From: SIO4C1 sp039180385
GTDB taxonomy: Bacteria; Cyanobacteriota; Cyanobacteriia; Phormidesmidales; Phormidesmidaceae
DNA length: 22,746 nt
Reading direction: 5' to 3'
Assembly (NCBI GenBank): GCA_039180385.1
Contig: JBCDDJ010000047.1
Coordinates: 1 to 22,746 of the forward strand
Made by a program: the position numbers and the translations under genes. This document shows positions 6,530 to 13,974 of this stretch, piece by piece. How positions within the stretch are numbered: position 1 is the stretch's first letter; every line of letters begins with the position of its first letter. Under the pieces are notes generated by a model. It made no database searches and was not told the DNA's origin. It saw only the letters and a list, made by a program, of their open reading frames with translations.

Positions 6530-6775
6530 TCAGGCGGACTGAGGTTCGGTTTTGTCGTTGAGCGACCAGTAATACTCAACTGTAATCTCTTCTTTTTGCA
6601 ACATGGCCTCTAGCTGCTTTTGTTGAGACAGGGCTTTGCGCAGCGTAATAATCAATTCGTGAACCTGCTCTTGCTGAGGTGATTGGTTATAGACCGCCGG
6701 TGAGGTTTGGCGCTCCAGGAGCTGTAGCAAAAGTTCGTAGTGAATGTGAGACGGCAGCGGAATAGATGGATTCAT
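6530..6775 (-). CDS. Small conserved cyanobacterial protein, DUF5340-like
   Basis: An 81-residue soluble protein, largely helical. Its N-terminus (IPLPSHIHYELLLQLLERQT) and centre (ELIITLRKALSQQKQLE) match my memory of the DUF5340 family, short cyanobacterial proteins of unknown function. The Gln-rich stretch around residues 50-60 could form a coiled coil. There is no signal peptide and no catalytic motif. The ATG at 6775 is the only sensible start, and no strong ribosome site is seen. It lies downstream of trpC on the same strand with a 96-base gap, so it may be cotranscribed or independent. Confidence 0.7.
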   Translation of the reverse strand: MNPSIPLPSHIHYELLLQLLERQTSPAVYNQSPQQEQVHELIITLRKALSQQKQLEAMLQKEEITVEYYWSLNDKTEPQSA

Positions 6776-6871
6776 GTAAATTCTTTCGCCTGAAGTTAAA
6801 AGCAGCCATTGAAATTGGCTAGCGAGCCTAATCAGCGCACTGCCTTATTCTACTGGGGCATCCAGAGCTTT

Positions 6872-7765
6872 TCATGGAGAAACTCGACAAAATAGGGAGG
6901 CAATGGCCACCCCCGGCTCGGGCTGACGCATGAGCGATTCGCCCACGAGGATGGCCTGGGCTCCTGCCGCGGCGACTTGTTGAACATCAGACGCCTGGTA
7001 AATGCCTGACTCGCTGACCACCACAATGTCACGCGATCGCAACGTTTCAATATGGGGCGCAATCAGCTCTCCCGTGGTCGCCAGACTCACCGTAAAGTCT
7101 TCGAGGTTGCGATTATTGACCCCGATCAGCTGGACCTGATCAAGCCCCAAAACCCGCTCAAGCTCATCCGCCGTGTGGATCTCAACCAGCGCAGCCATGC
7201 CCAGCGCGTCAGCAATTTTGACAAAGTAACGCAAGTCCTCATCCGAGAGGATTGCCGCAATTAGCAAAATCGCATCGGCCCCCTTAGCCCGCGCCAAGTA
7301 AATCTGGTACGGGTACAAAATAAACTCTTTACACAGCAGCGGCAGCTTGACCCTCTGCCGAATTTGACTGAGGTAGTCAAAACTGCCCTGAAAAAACATC
7401 TCATCGGTGAGCACCGACAGGCAGGTCGCCCCGCCCGTCTCATAGCTCGCGGCAATCTTCACCGGGTCAAAGTCTTCACGAATCACCCCCTTGCTAGGGG
7501 ATGCCTTTTTGACCTCTGCAATCACAGCGGGGCTGGTTTGCCCCTGCCGCAGCGCCCCGACAAAGTCCAGGGCAGGCGAGACCGACAGCACCTGACGTTG
7601 GAGATCCCGCAGCGGCGTAGCATAGCGTAAACGCTCCACCTCCACTTCTTTATGCCAGACAATCTTTTCGAGAATATTGCGCGGTTCCCCCTCGGGAAGG
7701 CGAATCTTATACTCCAGGTTGCCGACGGAGACAGCGCGGTTGGGTTGGAGACGGCGGATTTTCAT
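6872..7765 (-). CDS. trpC: Indole-3-glycerol phosphate synthase TrpC
   Basis: The 297-residue enzyme closes the indole ring in tryptophan synthesis, converting carboxyphenylaminodeoxyribulose phosphate to indole-glycerol phosphate. It has the cyanobacterial N-terminal extension before NILEKIVWHKEVEVERL. The TIM barrel carries the catalytic residues: Glu84 and Lys86 in IAEVKKASPSKG, Lys146 in LLCKEFIL, Glu195 in LVEIHTA, Asn217 in IGVNNRNL, and Glu in VVSESGIY. The open frame continues upstream to 7897, but that part is low-complexity His/Pro/Thr sequence encoded by tandem repeats. The ATG at 7765 (MKIRRLQPNRAV) is therefore the start. No Shine-Dalgarno is present, since the repeat array abuts the start codon. 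No other trp genes are near, as is usual for dispersed trp genes in cyanobacteria. Confidence 0.96.
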   Translation of the reverse strand: MKIRRLQPNRAVSVGNLEYKIRLPEGEPRNILEKIVWHKEVEVERLRYATPLRDLQRQVLSVSPALDFVGALRQGQTSPAVIAEVKKASPSKGVIREDFDPVKIAASYETGGATCLSVLTDEMFFQGSFDYLSQIRQRVKLPLLCKEFILYPYQIYLARAKGADAILLIAAILSDEDLRYFVKIADALGMAALVEIHTADELERVLGLDQVQLIGVNNRNLEDFTVSLATTGELIAPHIETLRSRDIVVVSESGIYQASDVQQVAAAGAQAILVGESLMRQPEPGVAIASLFCRVSP

Positions 7766-7803
7766 GGGTAGCGGGTAGTGGGTGGTGGGTGGTGGGTGGT
7801 GGG
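7766..7803. repeat. Heptanucleotide tandem repeat abutting the trpC start
   Basis: About 5.4 copies of a GGGTRGY heptamer (GGGTAGC, GGGTAGT, then three GGGTGGT) begin at the base next to the trpC start codon. On the trpC strand they read as ACCACCC units followed by ACTACCC and GCTACCC. This is the short tandemly repeated repetitive (STRR) heptamer type known from cyanobacteria. The same theme precedes glgP (16848-16882). Confidence 0.9.
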
Positions 7804-8047
7804 AAAGGGGGAAGGGGGAAAGGCGAAAGGGGAAGGGTTGGGTATGAAGATTTTGGACTTCGTCATGAGGCTTCGACGGTGAGCCTAGCCGAACCACTTA
7901 GTCAAACGATTTTGGATAGGTGATGAGTAGTTCTAGTCAGGGGTAAATGATGATTCGTTTCATCCCCGCGTCCCCGCGACTCCCCATCTCCGTGTCTTCC
8001 TCCCCTGCTCCCCCTGCCTCTCTCTACTCTCTACCCTCTACCTATTC
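7804..8047. other. Low-complexity purine/pyrimidine spacer
   Basis: The spacer between lpdA and trpC. Positions 7804-7840 are nearly pure G and A on the plus strand, and 7960-8040 are rich in C and T with CCCC/TCTC motifs. No gene, RNA or clear promoter is visible. A trpC promoter probably lies near 7850-7950, but I cannot pick one. Confidence 0.5.
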
Positions 8048-9478
8048 TCAAGCAGCCGCTCTTTTGAAAGCCTCGTCCAGCACCTCCGAGAGCGTAGGGT
8101 GGGTGTGAACCAAGAAAGACAAATCAGCCAAGGTCTGTCCCTGGGCAATGGCGTTCGCCGCCTCTTGGATAAGGTCAGCGGCGTGGAGGCCGATAATGTG
8201 GACCCCTAAGATTTCGCCCGTCTCTTTGCGGTAGATGACTTTAGCGAGACCATCTGTTTCACCCTCGGCCAGGGCTTTGGAGTTGGCCTTAAAGTAGCTG
8301 CGGACTGTGCCAATCGAGAACCCTTCTGCGTCGGCGAGTTCTTTAGCGGCGGGCTCGGTGAGGCCCACAAAGCTAACCTCTGGGTGGGTAAAGGCCGCCG
8401 CCGGGATGCTGCGATAGTCCATAGTGCGGGGGCGACCACAGATATTTTCGACCGCGGCCACACCCTGGGCTGAGGCAGCATGGGCCAGCATCATCTTGCC
8501 AGTGGCATCCCCAATCGCCCATAGGTGGGGCACGGGCTCGCCATCCCGCAGCACCGCCAGCTGCCCATCTACCGGAATAAACCCGCGCCGGTCGGTCTCA
8601 ATCGCCAGAGACTCCAGACCCATGTTCTTAGTCGCCGGAATCCGCCCGGTGGCCACCAAGCAAGCATCTACCTCCAGCACTTCGACGGTTTCTTTGGTTT
8701 TGGGGTCTGCCAGCTCAATCGTCACTGGCGATCCCGGGGTAACTTTCTTTGCAATCACCCCTACGTGGGTGTCGATATCGCGGGGGGTGATCAGCACCCG
8801 CTGGGCGATTTTGGCAATGTCGGGGTCAAAGGTTGGCATCAACTGATCGAGGGCTTCAATCAGGCTGACCTCGCTGCCCAGGGCAGTGTAAACATCCGAA
8901 AACTCAAGCCCGATGTAGCCGCTACCGATAATCGCTAGCCAGTCAGGCAGCCAGTCTAATTTGACAGCTTCGTCACTGGTAAACACGGTCTTGCCGTCAA
9001 CTTCGATACCCGGCGGGACAAAGGGCACCGAACCGGGCGACAGCATGATATCCCGCCCCGTGTAGATTTTTTCTTCGCCCGACGCGGTGATGACGCTGAC
9101 CTTTTGGTTGCCCGCCAGCTTACCCCAGCCGCGAATGGTATCTACCTTGAGCCGAGTCAAACTGTTGGTCAGGTCGCTCTGAATTTTGTTGACTAGATTA
9201 CCGGCGTGGCTGGCAATGGCCTCGCGCTCAAACTGGATGTCCCCGACCTGGATGCCCATAGACTTGAGATGCTGCTGATCGCTCAGCTCACGCACCCGAC
9301 CGGAGGCAGCCAGCAGAGCTTTAGATGGAATGCACCCTCGATTGACACAGGTGCCCCCCATGTCAGCGGCTTCAATAATAGCTGTTTTGAGGCCGCACTT
9401 AACCGCGTGCAGCGCCGCACCGTGACCGCCGACACCGGCACCAATAATAATTAGGTCATAATCGAAGGATGGGCTCAC
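8048..9478 (-). CDS. lpdA: Dihydrolipoyl dehydrogenase (E3)
   Basis: The 476-residue flavoprotein reoxidises dihydrolipoamide in the pyruvate dehydrogenase complex and in the glycine cleavage H-protein cycle, reducing NAD+. The FAD-binding GAGVGG lies at residues 13-18. The redox-active disulfide is Cys44-Cys49 in GGTCVNRGCIPSK. The NAD-binding glycines are in IGSGYIGLE, a second FAD motif is in LWAIGDATGKMMLAH, and the C-terminal His-Glu active-site pair is in HTHPTLSEVLDEAF. The start is the GTG at 9478: GGAG lies 6 bases upstream and the protein then begins MSPSFDYDLIIIGAG as in relatives. A longer frame to 9538 would place that ribosome site inside the gene. It is transcribed alone. Confidence 0.96.
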   Translation of the reverse strand: MSPSFDYDLIIIGAGVGGHGAALHAVKCGLKTAIIEAADMGGTCVNRGCIPSKALLAASGRVRELSDQQHLKSMGIQVGDIQFEREAIASHAGNLVNKIQSDLTNSLTRLKVDTIRGWGKLAGNQKVSVITASGEEKIYTGRDIMLSPGSVPFVPPGIEVDGKTVFTSDEAVKLDWLPDWLAIIGSGYIGLEFSDVYTALGSEVSLIEALDQLMPTFDPDIAKIAQRVLITPRDIDTHVGVIAKKVTPGSPVTIELADPKTKETVEVLEVDACLVATGRIPATKNMGLESLAIETDRRGFIPVDGQLAVLRDGEPVPHLWAIGDATGKMMLAHAASAQGVAAVENICGRPRTMDYRSIPAAAFTHPEVSFVGLTEPAAKELADAEGFSIGTVRSYFKANSKALAEGETDGLAKVIYRKETGEILGVHIIGLHAADLIQEAANAIAQGQTLADLSFLVHTHPTLSEVLDEAFKRAAA

Positions 9479-9574
9479 AACGTTCTCCTGTAGTACCGCG
9501 TGTCTAAAGAGCGCCCAAAGGGCACCCTCCATTCTCAACCAGATTGGGGGAATTCGACAACTGATTGGTTATCG

Positions 9575-9594
9575 CAGATCGCATCGCCGATCTG
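9575..9594. repeat. Small inverted repeat between lpdA and the 9724 gene
   Basis: CAGATCG and CGATCTG (7-bp arms, 6-base loop) lie in the divergent gap between lpdA and the small gene at 9724. A short motif, CCAGATTGGG, occurs twice in the same gap (9539 and 9650 areas). Either could be regulatory; no function is assigned. Confidence 0.4.
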
Positions 9595-9723
9595 GGTAAA
9601 GTACACATTAGAGCCCCATAAATCTCCTAATTTGCAACATGAATGTTCCAGATTGGGTAAATCCCCCAAAACAGGCAGGCTAGAAAGAGATGGCTAAGGA
9701 CTGATGAGAGGAGCAGCAGGACG

Positions 9724-9933
9724 ATGAACGAACAACAGCGCCAACTACGCCGCGCCGCAGCTGAGGAATTTATGCAATCCTTAGATCAGCTAGAGATGCT
9801 GCTGAGTGAGGATGCGATTGAAGAAGGGGCAACGCCCTCAAAGGATAATAAGTTGAACTCGGATAGCGACTCCAAAAAATCTAATTTTTCTGAGGGACCT
9901 CCTCGTCCAGGGCAACCGCCTCAGGCCCGATAA
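9724..9933 (+). CDS. Small conserved hypothetical protein
   Basis: A 69-residue hydrophilic protein. The first 30 residues (MNEQQRQLRRAAAEEFMQSL onward) form an amphipathic helix rich in Arg, Glu and Gln. The C-terminal half is Ser/Asp/Lys-rich, ends in Pro-rich PPRPGQPPQAR and looks disordered. AGGA at 9718-9721, close to the ATG, and GAGGAG further upstream make a plausible ribosome site. The helical start resembles small uncharacterised cyanobacterial proteins, but I cannot assign a function. It converges on the rRNA methyltransferase gene, with several repeats in the gap. Confidence 0.7.
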   Translation: MNEQQRQLRRAAAEEFMQSLDQLEMLLSEDAIEEGATPSKDNKLNSDSDSKKSNFSEGPPRPGQPPQAR

Positions 9934-9987
9934 CTGGCTCAGTAGCTGGCACAACAATCGGTCCGATAATCGGCCAGCTAATACTGC

Positions 9988-10007
9988 GTCAAGCTTAAAA
10001 TTTCGGT
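9988..10007. repeat. 20-bp dispersed repeat, copy 2 (inverted relative to 1712-1731)
   Basis: GTCAAGCTTAAAATTTCGGT is the exact reverse complement of 1712-1731. It lies 54 bases past the stop of the small gene and 102 bases before the end of the convergent methyltransferase gene. Confidence 0.8.
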
Positions 10008-10012
10008 TAGGC

Positions 10013-10068
10013 GAGTAGGTGAGTAGGTCTTCACGACTCACCAGCGCAGCGTACTCACTAGCGCAGCG
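10013..10068. repeat. Nested tandem repeats next to the 20-bp repeat
   Basis: GAGTAGGT is repeated in tandem at 10013-10028. ACTCACCAGCGCAGCG (10036-10051) is followed by ACTCACTAGCGCAGCG (10053-10068), 15 of 16 bases identical with a 17-base period. The GGTGAGT and ACTCACC parts are complementary, so the segment can fold. It adjoins the dispersed repeat and may be part of the same element. Confidence 0.7.
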
Positions 10069-10109
10069 CAATCACCTATCAAACCCAGATATTAAACATT
10101 GACGGACTA

Positions 10110-10901
10110 CTAGTGGCTGCGCTGACGGCGGGCTTCGTAAAGTAACAGCGCTGCTGCGATCGCAACATTCAGCGACTCCACCCCCGCCGCCAGGGAGATT
10201 TTGACCCGGTGGGTCGCCATCCCTAGTAGCTCTGCTGAGAGCCCAGCCCCCTCATTGCCGAGCAAAAAGACCGTCGGCAAGCGCAGATCGAGATCCCAAT
10301 AGTCGAGGTCAGCCGCAGGGGTCGTCGCCACAATCTGGATGGACTTTTGCTGCCAATGGACCACCGCAGGCGGCAACGCCTCGAGCACCGCCAGTGGCAT
10401 ACGAAACCATTGCCCCGCCGAAGCCCGCAGCGTTTTGGGGTGGTCAATATCAGCACTGTCGCGGCTGACCCAAAGCCCGTCACTGCCTGCCGCCGCCGCC
10501 GTCCGCATAATCGTGCCCACATTTCCCGGATCTTGCAGGCGCTCTAGCACCACGCCCAGAGAAGGCTCAGCGGTGGGAATCGCGATGGACTCACGGCGGG
10601 GTGCCATCGCCACCACGCCATCGGGGTTAATCGTTGTACTCATACCCTTGAGCACCGCTGGCGACACCAGTCGCATCTCCCTTGTCTGCTGATTAAGCTG
10701 CCCCAAAAGGTTGCCATACCTTACCTGCCAGTCCGACGTGTAGCAGAGACACGTCAGCGGATAGCCCACCGCAGCCGCCTCCTGGATTAAGTGGGTCCCC
10801 TCCAACAAAAACTGCCCCTGCTGATGCCGCTCCTTAGTTTGGTGGAGCTTACGAATTTGCTTAACAAGTGGATTTTTTAAGCTCGTGATTGGCGGGTCCA
10901 T
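10110..10901 (-). CDS. TrmH/SpoU-family RNA 2'-O-methyltransferase
   Basis: A 263-residue SPOUT-class methyltransferase that uses S-adenosylmethionine to methylate ribose 2'-OH in rRNA or tRNA. The N-terminal substrate-binding domain starts ITSLKNPLVKQIRKLHQTKE and contains the usual FLLEGTHLIQEA. The catalytic domain shows motif 1 (LQDPGNVGTIMRTA), motif 2 (LLGNEGAGLS) and motif 3 (SLNVAIAAALLLYEARRQ), which build the trefoil knot. The architecture is that of RlmB/YsgA-like 23S enzymes; the exact nucleotide cannot be told. The ATG at 10901 gives a standard length. A GGG only two bases upstream is too close to be a good ribosome site. A 17-bp tandem repeat begins 6 bases upstream of the start. 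Confidence 0.92.
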   Translation of the reverse strand: MDPPITSLKNPLVKQIRKLHQTKERHQQGQFLLEGTHLIQEAAAVGYPLTCLCYTSDWQVRYGNLLGQLNQQTREMRLVSPAVLKGMSTTINPDGVVAMAPRRESIAIPTAEPSLGVVLERLQDPGNVGTIMRTAAAAGSDGLWVSRDSADIDHPKTLRASAGQWFRMPLAVLEALPPAVVHWQQKSIQIVATTPAADLDYWDLDLRLPTVFLLGNEGAGLSAELLGMATHRVKISLAAGVESLNVAIAAALLLYEARRQRSH

Positions 10902-10906
10902 CCCTG

Positions 10907-10968
10907 GTCTTGCCCTCTAGTCAGCTTTGCGCTCTAGTAAGTCTTGCCCTCTGGTAAGTCTTGCCCTT
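10907..10968. repeat. 17-bp tandem repeat, 3.6 copies, upstream of the methyltransferase
   Basis: Units at 10907-10923, 10924-10940, 10941-10957 and partial 10958-10968 follow GTCTTGCCCTCTRGTMA, with three changes in unit two. The array begins 6 bases from the start codon of the minus-strand methyltransferase gene. It therefore occupies the leader and ribosome-binding zone. Confidence 0.9.
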
Positions 10969-11177
10969 CATGGATGTCCAAACATAAAGACAATAATCAG
11001 TTTGATGTCCGTAGCATCTAAACTGAGACTCTAACTGATACATTCAAATTTCTTAGCACTTTTATCCCTTTAGATAAATAAGTCTAAATCGCTACTGTAG
11101 CAATCGACCTATACCTGGACTCAGCCGACTTAAACAACCGGCCTCAACTTAATTCCAAGAAAGCACCATAAAAATGA

Positions 11178-11261
11178 TGCGGAACCCGGGACTTGAACCC
11201 GGAAGTCCTTGCGAACACTAGAACCTGAATCTAGCGCGTCTACCAATTCCGCCAGTTCCGC
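11178..11261 (-). tRNA. trnL-CAG: tRNA-Leu (anticodon CAG)
   Basis: An 84-nt cloverleaf on the minus strand. The acceptor stem is GCGGAAC/GTTCCGC with discriminator A. The anticodon stem CTAGA/TCTAG encloses TTCAGGT (anticodon CAG). A long class II variable arm and a T arm with GGTTCAAGTCC are present. No CCA is encoded. Confidence 0.97.
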
Positions 11262-11488
11262 TTGAAGCCCTTATTTGGGCTGCGATTGCTAATCATCCGT
11301 CAGGACCGGTGCCTTAGTCAACTCCTTTCGGCAAAAAATTGATCGTCCACTGGATCCCCAACTCAGCCAAGCCGCTCAAAAAGGTTTGTGAAGTTGTTAG
11401 GAAACCCAAAGTTTCGGGTAGAATCAACACCTAAATTGCGCTTTTTCCACACACCTTTGACACAGCGCTCTTTGCGCCTATCGTTTCG

Positions 11489-12880
11489 TTGAACCCGGAG
11501 GACACTCCTATCATTTCCCTAGACAGTGCTCAAACCCCGTCACCTACGCCTGAAGCGCAACCATCCGTTATCGAGATCTACGGCAATGCTTCATTGAATG
11601 GGCATTTACCCGTCAGCGGGGCCAAAAACTCGGCTTTAGTGGTCATGGCAGGGGCATTGCTATGCTCCCAAGACTGCCGCATCCGCAATATCCCTTCACT
11701 TGTAGATGTGTATCGCATGGGTCAGGTGCTGTCTGCCCTGGGGGTTAAACTCCAGCACAAAGGCAATACGGTCGAAGTAGACGCCAGTCAACTTAGCCAT
11801 TCGCGTGCCCCCTATGAGATTGTCAGCAAACTCAGGGCTAGCTTTTTCGTGATTGGCCCGTTGTTGGCCCGTCTGGGGGTGGCCAGGGTGCCGTTACCCG
11901 GTGGTTGCGCCATCGGTGATCGTCCCGTCGAGCTTCATATCCGAGGGCTCCAGGCGCTAGGGGCCGAAGTCCATATGGATCACGGCATTGTCCATGCCTA
12001 CGTGCCCGGTAGTCGCGGCAAACTTAAGGGCGGCAAAATTTATCTGGACTACCCCAGCGTGGGGGCCACCGAAACCCTGATGATGGCAGCCACCCTGGCA
12101 GAGGGTGAGAGTGTGATCGAAAACGCGGCCCAAGAACCCGAAGTGGTTGACCTGGCAAATTTTTGCCGAGCCATGGGGGCCAAGATTCGCGGGGCAGGTA
12201 CCAACACGATTACAATCGCCGGGGTACCCAGTCTGCATTCCACTGACTACGGCATCATCCCCGACCGCATCGAGGCAGGCACCTTCATGATGGCAGGGGC
12301 GATTACCCGCTCTGAAATCAGCCTTTCACCGATTATTCCAGAACATCTCACCCCGTTAATCTCTAAGCTCAGAGAAAGTGGGTGCAATCTGGTCATGGAG
12401 GGCCACAATACAATGCGGGTCATCCCAGGGCAGCGGATTTTGCCCACAGATATTCAAACACGCCCCCATCCTGGCTTTCCCACTGACATGCAGGCCCAGT
12501 TTATGGCCCTGATGACCCTGGCTGAGGGCAACAGCATGATCACCGAAACCGTTTTCGAAAACCGGTTGCAGCACGTGGCCGAGTTTACCCGCATGGGGGC
12601 TGATATTCGGGTCAAAGGTGATTGTGCCATCATTCGCGGGGTATCACGACTGTCTGGTGCGCCGGTCATGGGCACCGATCTGCGAGCGGCAGCAGCGCTT
12701 TTGGTGGCAGGACTCGCCGCCGACGGCAAAACCACATTGCACGGCTTGCACCACCTCGACCGTGGCTATGACAACATCGAGGCCAAGCTCAGCGCCATCG
12801 GTGCAAACCTAAAGCGAATCCCAGCGAAGGACGCTGATCGGGTTCAGGCTGCGGCTAAGTCAACGGTGGTTTCGGCTTAG
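11489..12880 (+). CDS. murA: UDP-N-acetylglucosamine 1-carboxyvinyltransferase MurA
   Basis: The 463-residue (as drawn) enzyme adds enolpyruvate from PEP to UDP-GlcNAc, the first committed step of peptidoglycan synthesis, in the cytoplasm. Lys46 in VSGAKNSAL and Cys140 in PLPGGCAIGDRPVELH are the catalytic lysine and the fosfomycin-target cysteine. The catalytic Asp is in PGFPTDMQAQF, and LRAAAALLVAGLAADG is the usual C-terminal signature. About 25 extra N-terminal residues (Pro/Thr/Ser-rich) precede the fold. The start is uncertain. The first in-frame ATG would delete Lys46, so a TTG at 11489 is used here. A strong GGAGGA lies at 11497-11502, inside that frame, and points to a non-standard ATC (11510) or ATT (11513) start. 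The gene is transcribed alone. Confidence 0.95.
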   Translation: MNPEDTPIISLDSAQTPSPTPEAQPSVIEIYGNASLNGHLPVSGAKNSALVVMAGALLCSQDCRIRNIPSLVDVYRMGQVLSALGVKLQHKGNTVEVDASQLSHSRAPYEIVSKLRASFFVIGPLLARLGVARVPLPGGCAIGDRPVELHIRGLQALGAEVHMDHGIVHAYVPGSRGKLKGGKIYLDYPSVGATETLMMAATLAEGESVIENAAQEPEVVDLANFCRAMGAKIRGAGTNTITIAGVPSLHSTDYGIIPDRIEAGTFMMAGAITRSEISLSPIIPEHLTPLISKLRESGCNLVMEGHNTMRVIPGQRILPTDIQTRPHPGFPTDMQAQFMALMTLAEGNSMITETVFENRLQHVAEFTRMGADIRVKGDCAIIRGVSRLSGAPVMGTDLRAAAALLVAGLAADGKTTLHGLHHLDRGYDNIEAKLSAIGANLKRIPAKDADRVQAAAKSTVVSA

Positions 12881-12887
12881 AGAAGGT

Positions 12888-12943
12888 TAGAGGGTGGAGA
12901 GTAGAGAGAATAGTGCGAAAGCTTGATCCATTACCCTCTACTC
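12888..12943 (+). terminator. Possible imperfect terminator after murA
   Basis: TAGAGGGT (12888-12895) pairs with ACCCTCTA (12933-12940), and alternatively GAGTAGAG (12899-12906) pairs with CTCTACTC (12936-12943). The loop is long and no T-run follows, so this is only a weak candidate. The GA-rich/CT-rich character also fits an ordinary intergenic repeat. Confidence 0.3.
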
Positions 12944-13023
12944 CTCTCAACATAGGCTGGTGGTGATTCTCGCTATACTGGCTTTATCAATACCAGCCGC
13001 TGGGCGGCGAGCCATTTGCCCCT

Positions 13024-13893
13024 ATGATTTCTTCTTCTAAAGCAGCTTTAGTTGGCTTACGCGCTAACCAGTTTCGCCACCCCTTAGATTTACAAGCAAC
13101 CCAGTCACTACAGCAGCTACCTGGGTTAGATGTGGCGATTCGCAGTTTGTTGGGGCCAGTGGCTGAGCAGTTTTTTCAACTTGAGAATATGGCCGCCAGT
13201 GTGCTGGTGGGTCCAAACCAGCTACCTGACTTTCACGGGCTCCTGTTAGAAGCCTGTCAGGTTTTAGATTTAGAGCCGCCTCAGCTCTATGTCAAGCAAC
13301 ATCCGGTGCCCAATGCCTACACATTTGCAATGCGGGGCAAGCAGCCGTTTATTGTGTTGCACACGTCTTTGATAGATTTGCTCAGCCCAGCCGAGGTACA
13401 GGCGGTGATTGGCCATGAGCTGGGGCATCTCAAGTGTGACCACAGCGTCTATTTGACCTTGGCGAATATGATCACCCTGGCCGCTGGTCAGCTGCCGCTG
13501 GGGGGAGTTTTGGTCCAAGATTTACAGTCTCGAATTTTAGAGTGGGTCCGCTGCGCTGAGTTTACCTGCGATCGCGCTGCCCTACTGACCACTCAAAACC
13601 CTAGCGTGGTAGCCTCGGTGCTGATGAAGCTAGCCGGGGGCTCTCCAACCCTATCCTCACAGCTCAATCTGGACGCCTTTATCGAGCAGGCACGCACCTA
13701 TGACGCCCTGAGCGAAACCCAGCTGGGGGAGATGATGAAGCAAATGCGCACCAGCGAACTAACTCACCCTGTTCCAGTTTTGCGGGCCAAAGAAATTGAC
13801 CGCTGGGCCAGCACCCAGGATTACCAAAACCTGTTGAAAAGTGCCCCGATTCAGTATAATGGTCGAACCATGGGCGGATGGCGGAATTGGTAG
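13024..13893 (+). CDS. M48-family zinc metalloprotease (HtpX/Ste24-like)
   Basis: The 289-residue protein is an M48-family peptidase. The zinc-binding HELGH is at residues 131-135, and the third ligand Glu179 is in RCAEFTCDRAALL. It has no N-terminal membrane helices like HtpX. A mildly hydrophobic stretch at 148-165 (NMITLAAGQLPLGGVLV) may only touch a membrane. The family handles misfolded or membrane-associated proteins, but the substrate here is unknown. The ATG at 13024 gives the usual length and no clear ribosome site is seen. The last codons (MGGWRNW plus the TAG stop, 13870-13893) run into the tRNA-Leu gene, and the stop lies in the tRNA D-arm. I recall homologues ending in GGWRNW, which would make the overlap old, but I could not check this. 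Confidence 0.92.
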   Translation: MISSSKAALVGLRANQFRHPLDLQATQSLQQLPGLDVAIRSLLGPVAEQFFQLENMAASVLVGPNQLPDFHGLLLEACQVLDLEPPQLYVKQHPVPNAYTFAMRGKQPFIVLHTSLIDLLSPAEVQAVIGHELGHLKCDHSVYLTLANMITLAAGQLPLGGVLVQDLQSRILEWVRCAEFTCDRAALLTTQNPSVVASVLMKLAGGSPTLSSQLNLDAFIEQARTYDALSETQLGEMMKQMRTSELTHPVPVLRAKEIDRWASTQDYQNLLKSAPIQYNGRTMGGWRNW

Positions 13894-13953
13894 ACGCACC
13901 ACACTCAAAATGTGGCGACTTCGGTTGTGCGAGTTCGAGTCTCGCTCCGCCCA
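13872..13953 (+). tRNA. trnL-CAA: tRNA-Leu (anticodon CAA)
   Basis: An 82-nt cloverleaf. The acceptor stem is GGGCGGA/TCCGCCC with discriminator A. The D arm contains GGTAGACGC. The anticodon stem CCACA/TGTGG encloses CTCAAAA (anticodon CAA). A class II variable arm (CGACTTCGGTTGTG) is present, and the T arm has GTTCGAGTC. No CCA is encoded. Its first 22 bases are also the 3' end of the M48 protease reading frame. There is no room for a separate promoter unless it lies inside the protease gene. Confidence 0.97.
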
Positions 13954-13974
13954 TTTCTATTAGCATTTACCGTA

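Noticed and set aside
7766..7845. G-quadruplex-forming element as a deliberate regulator
   Set aside because: The G-runs follow from the GGGTRGY heptamer and GA-rich DNA; folding is possible but nothing in the sequence distinguishes it from repeat composition.
7766..7897. 44-residue N-terminal extension of TrpC
   Set aside because: It is encoded by heptamer repeats and GA-rich low-complexity DNA; the conserved cyanobacterial TrpC start is the ATG at 7765.
9838..10071. Minus-strand 77-codon frame containing NFKLDA
   Set aside because: It overlaps the small gene at 9724 and runs through the dispersed repeat; a similar NFKLDS appears at 1696-1899 only because the same 20-bp repeat is translated there.
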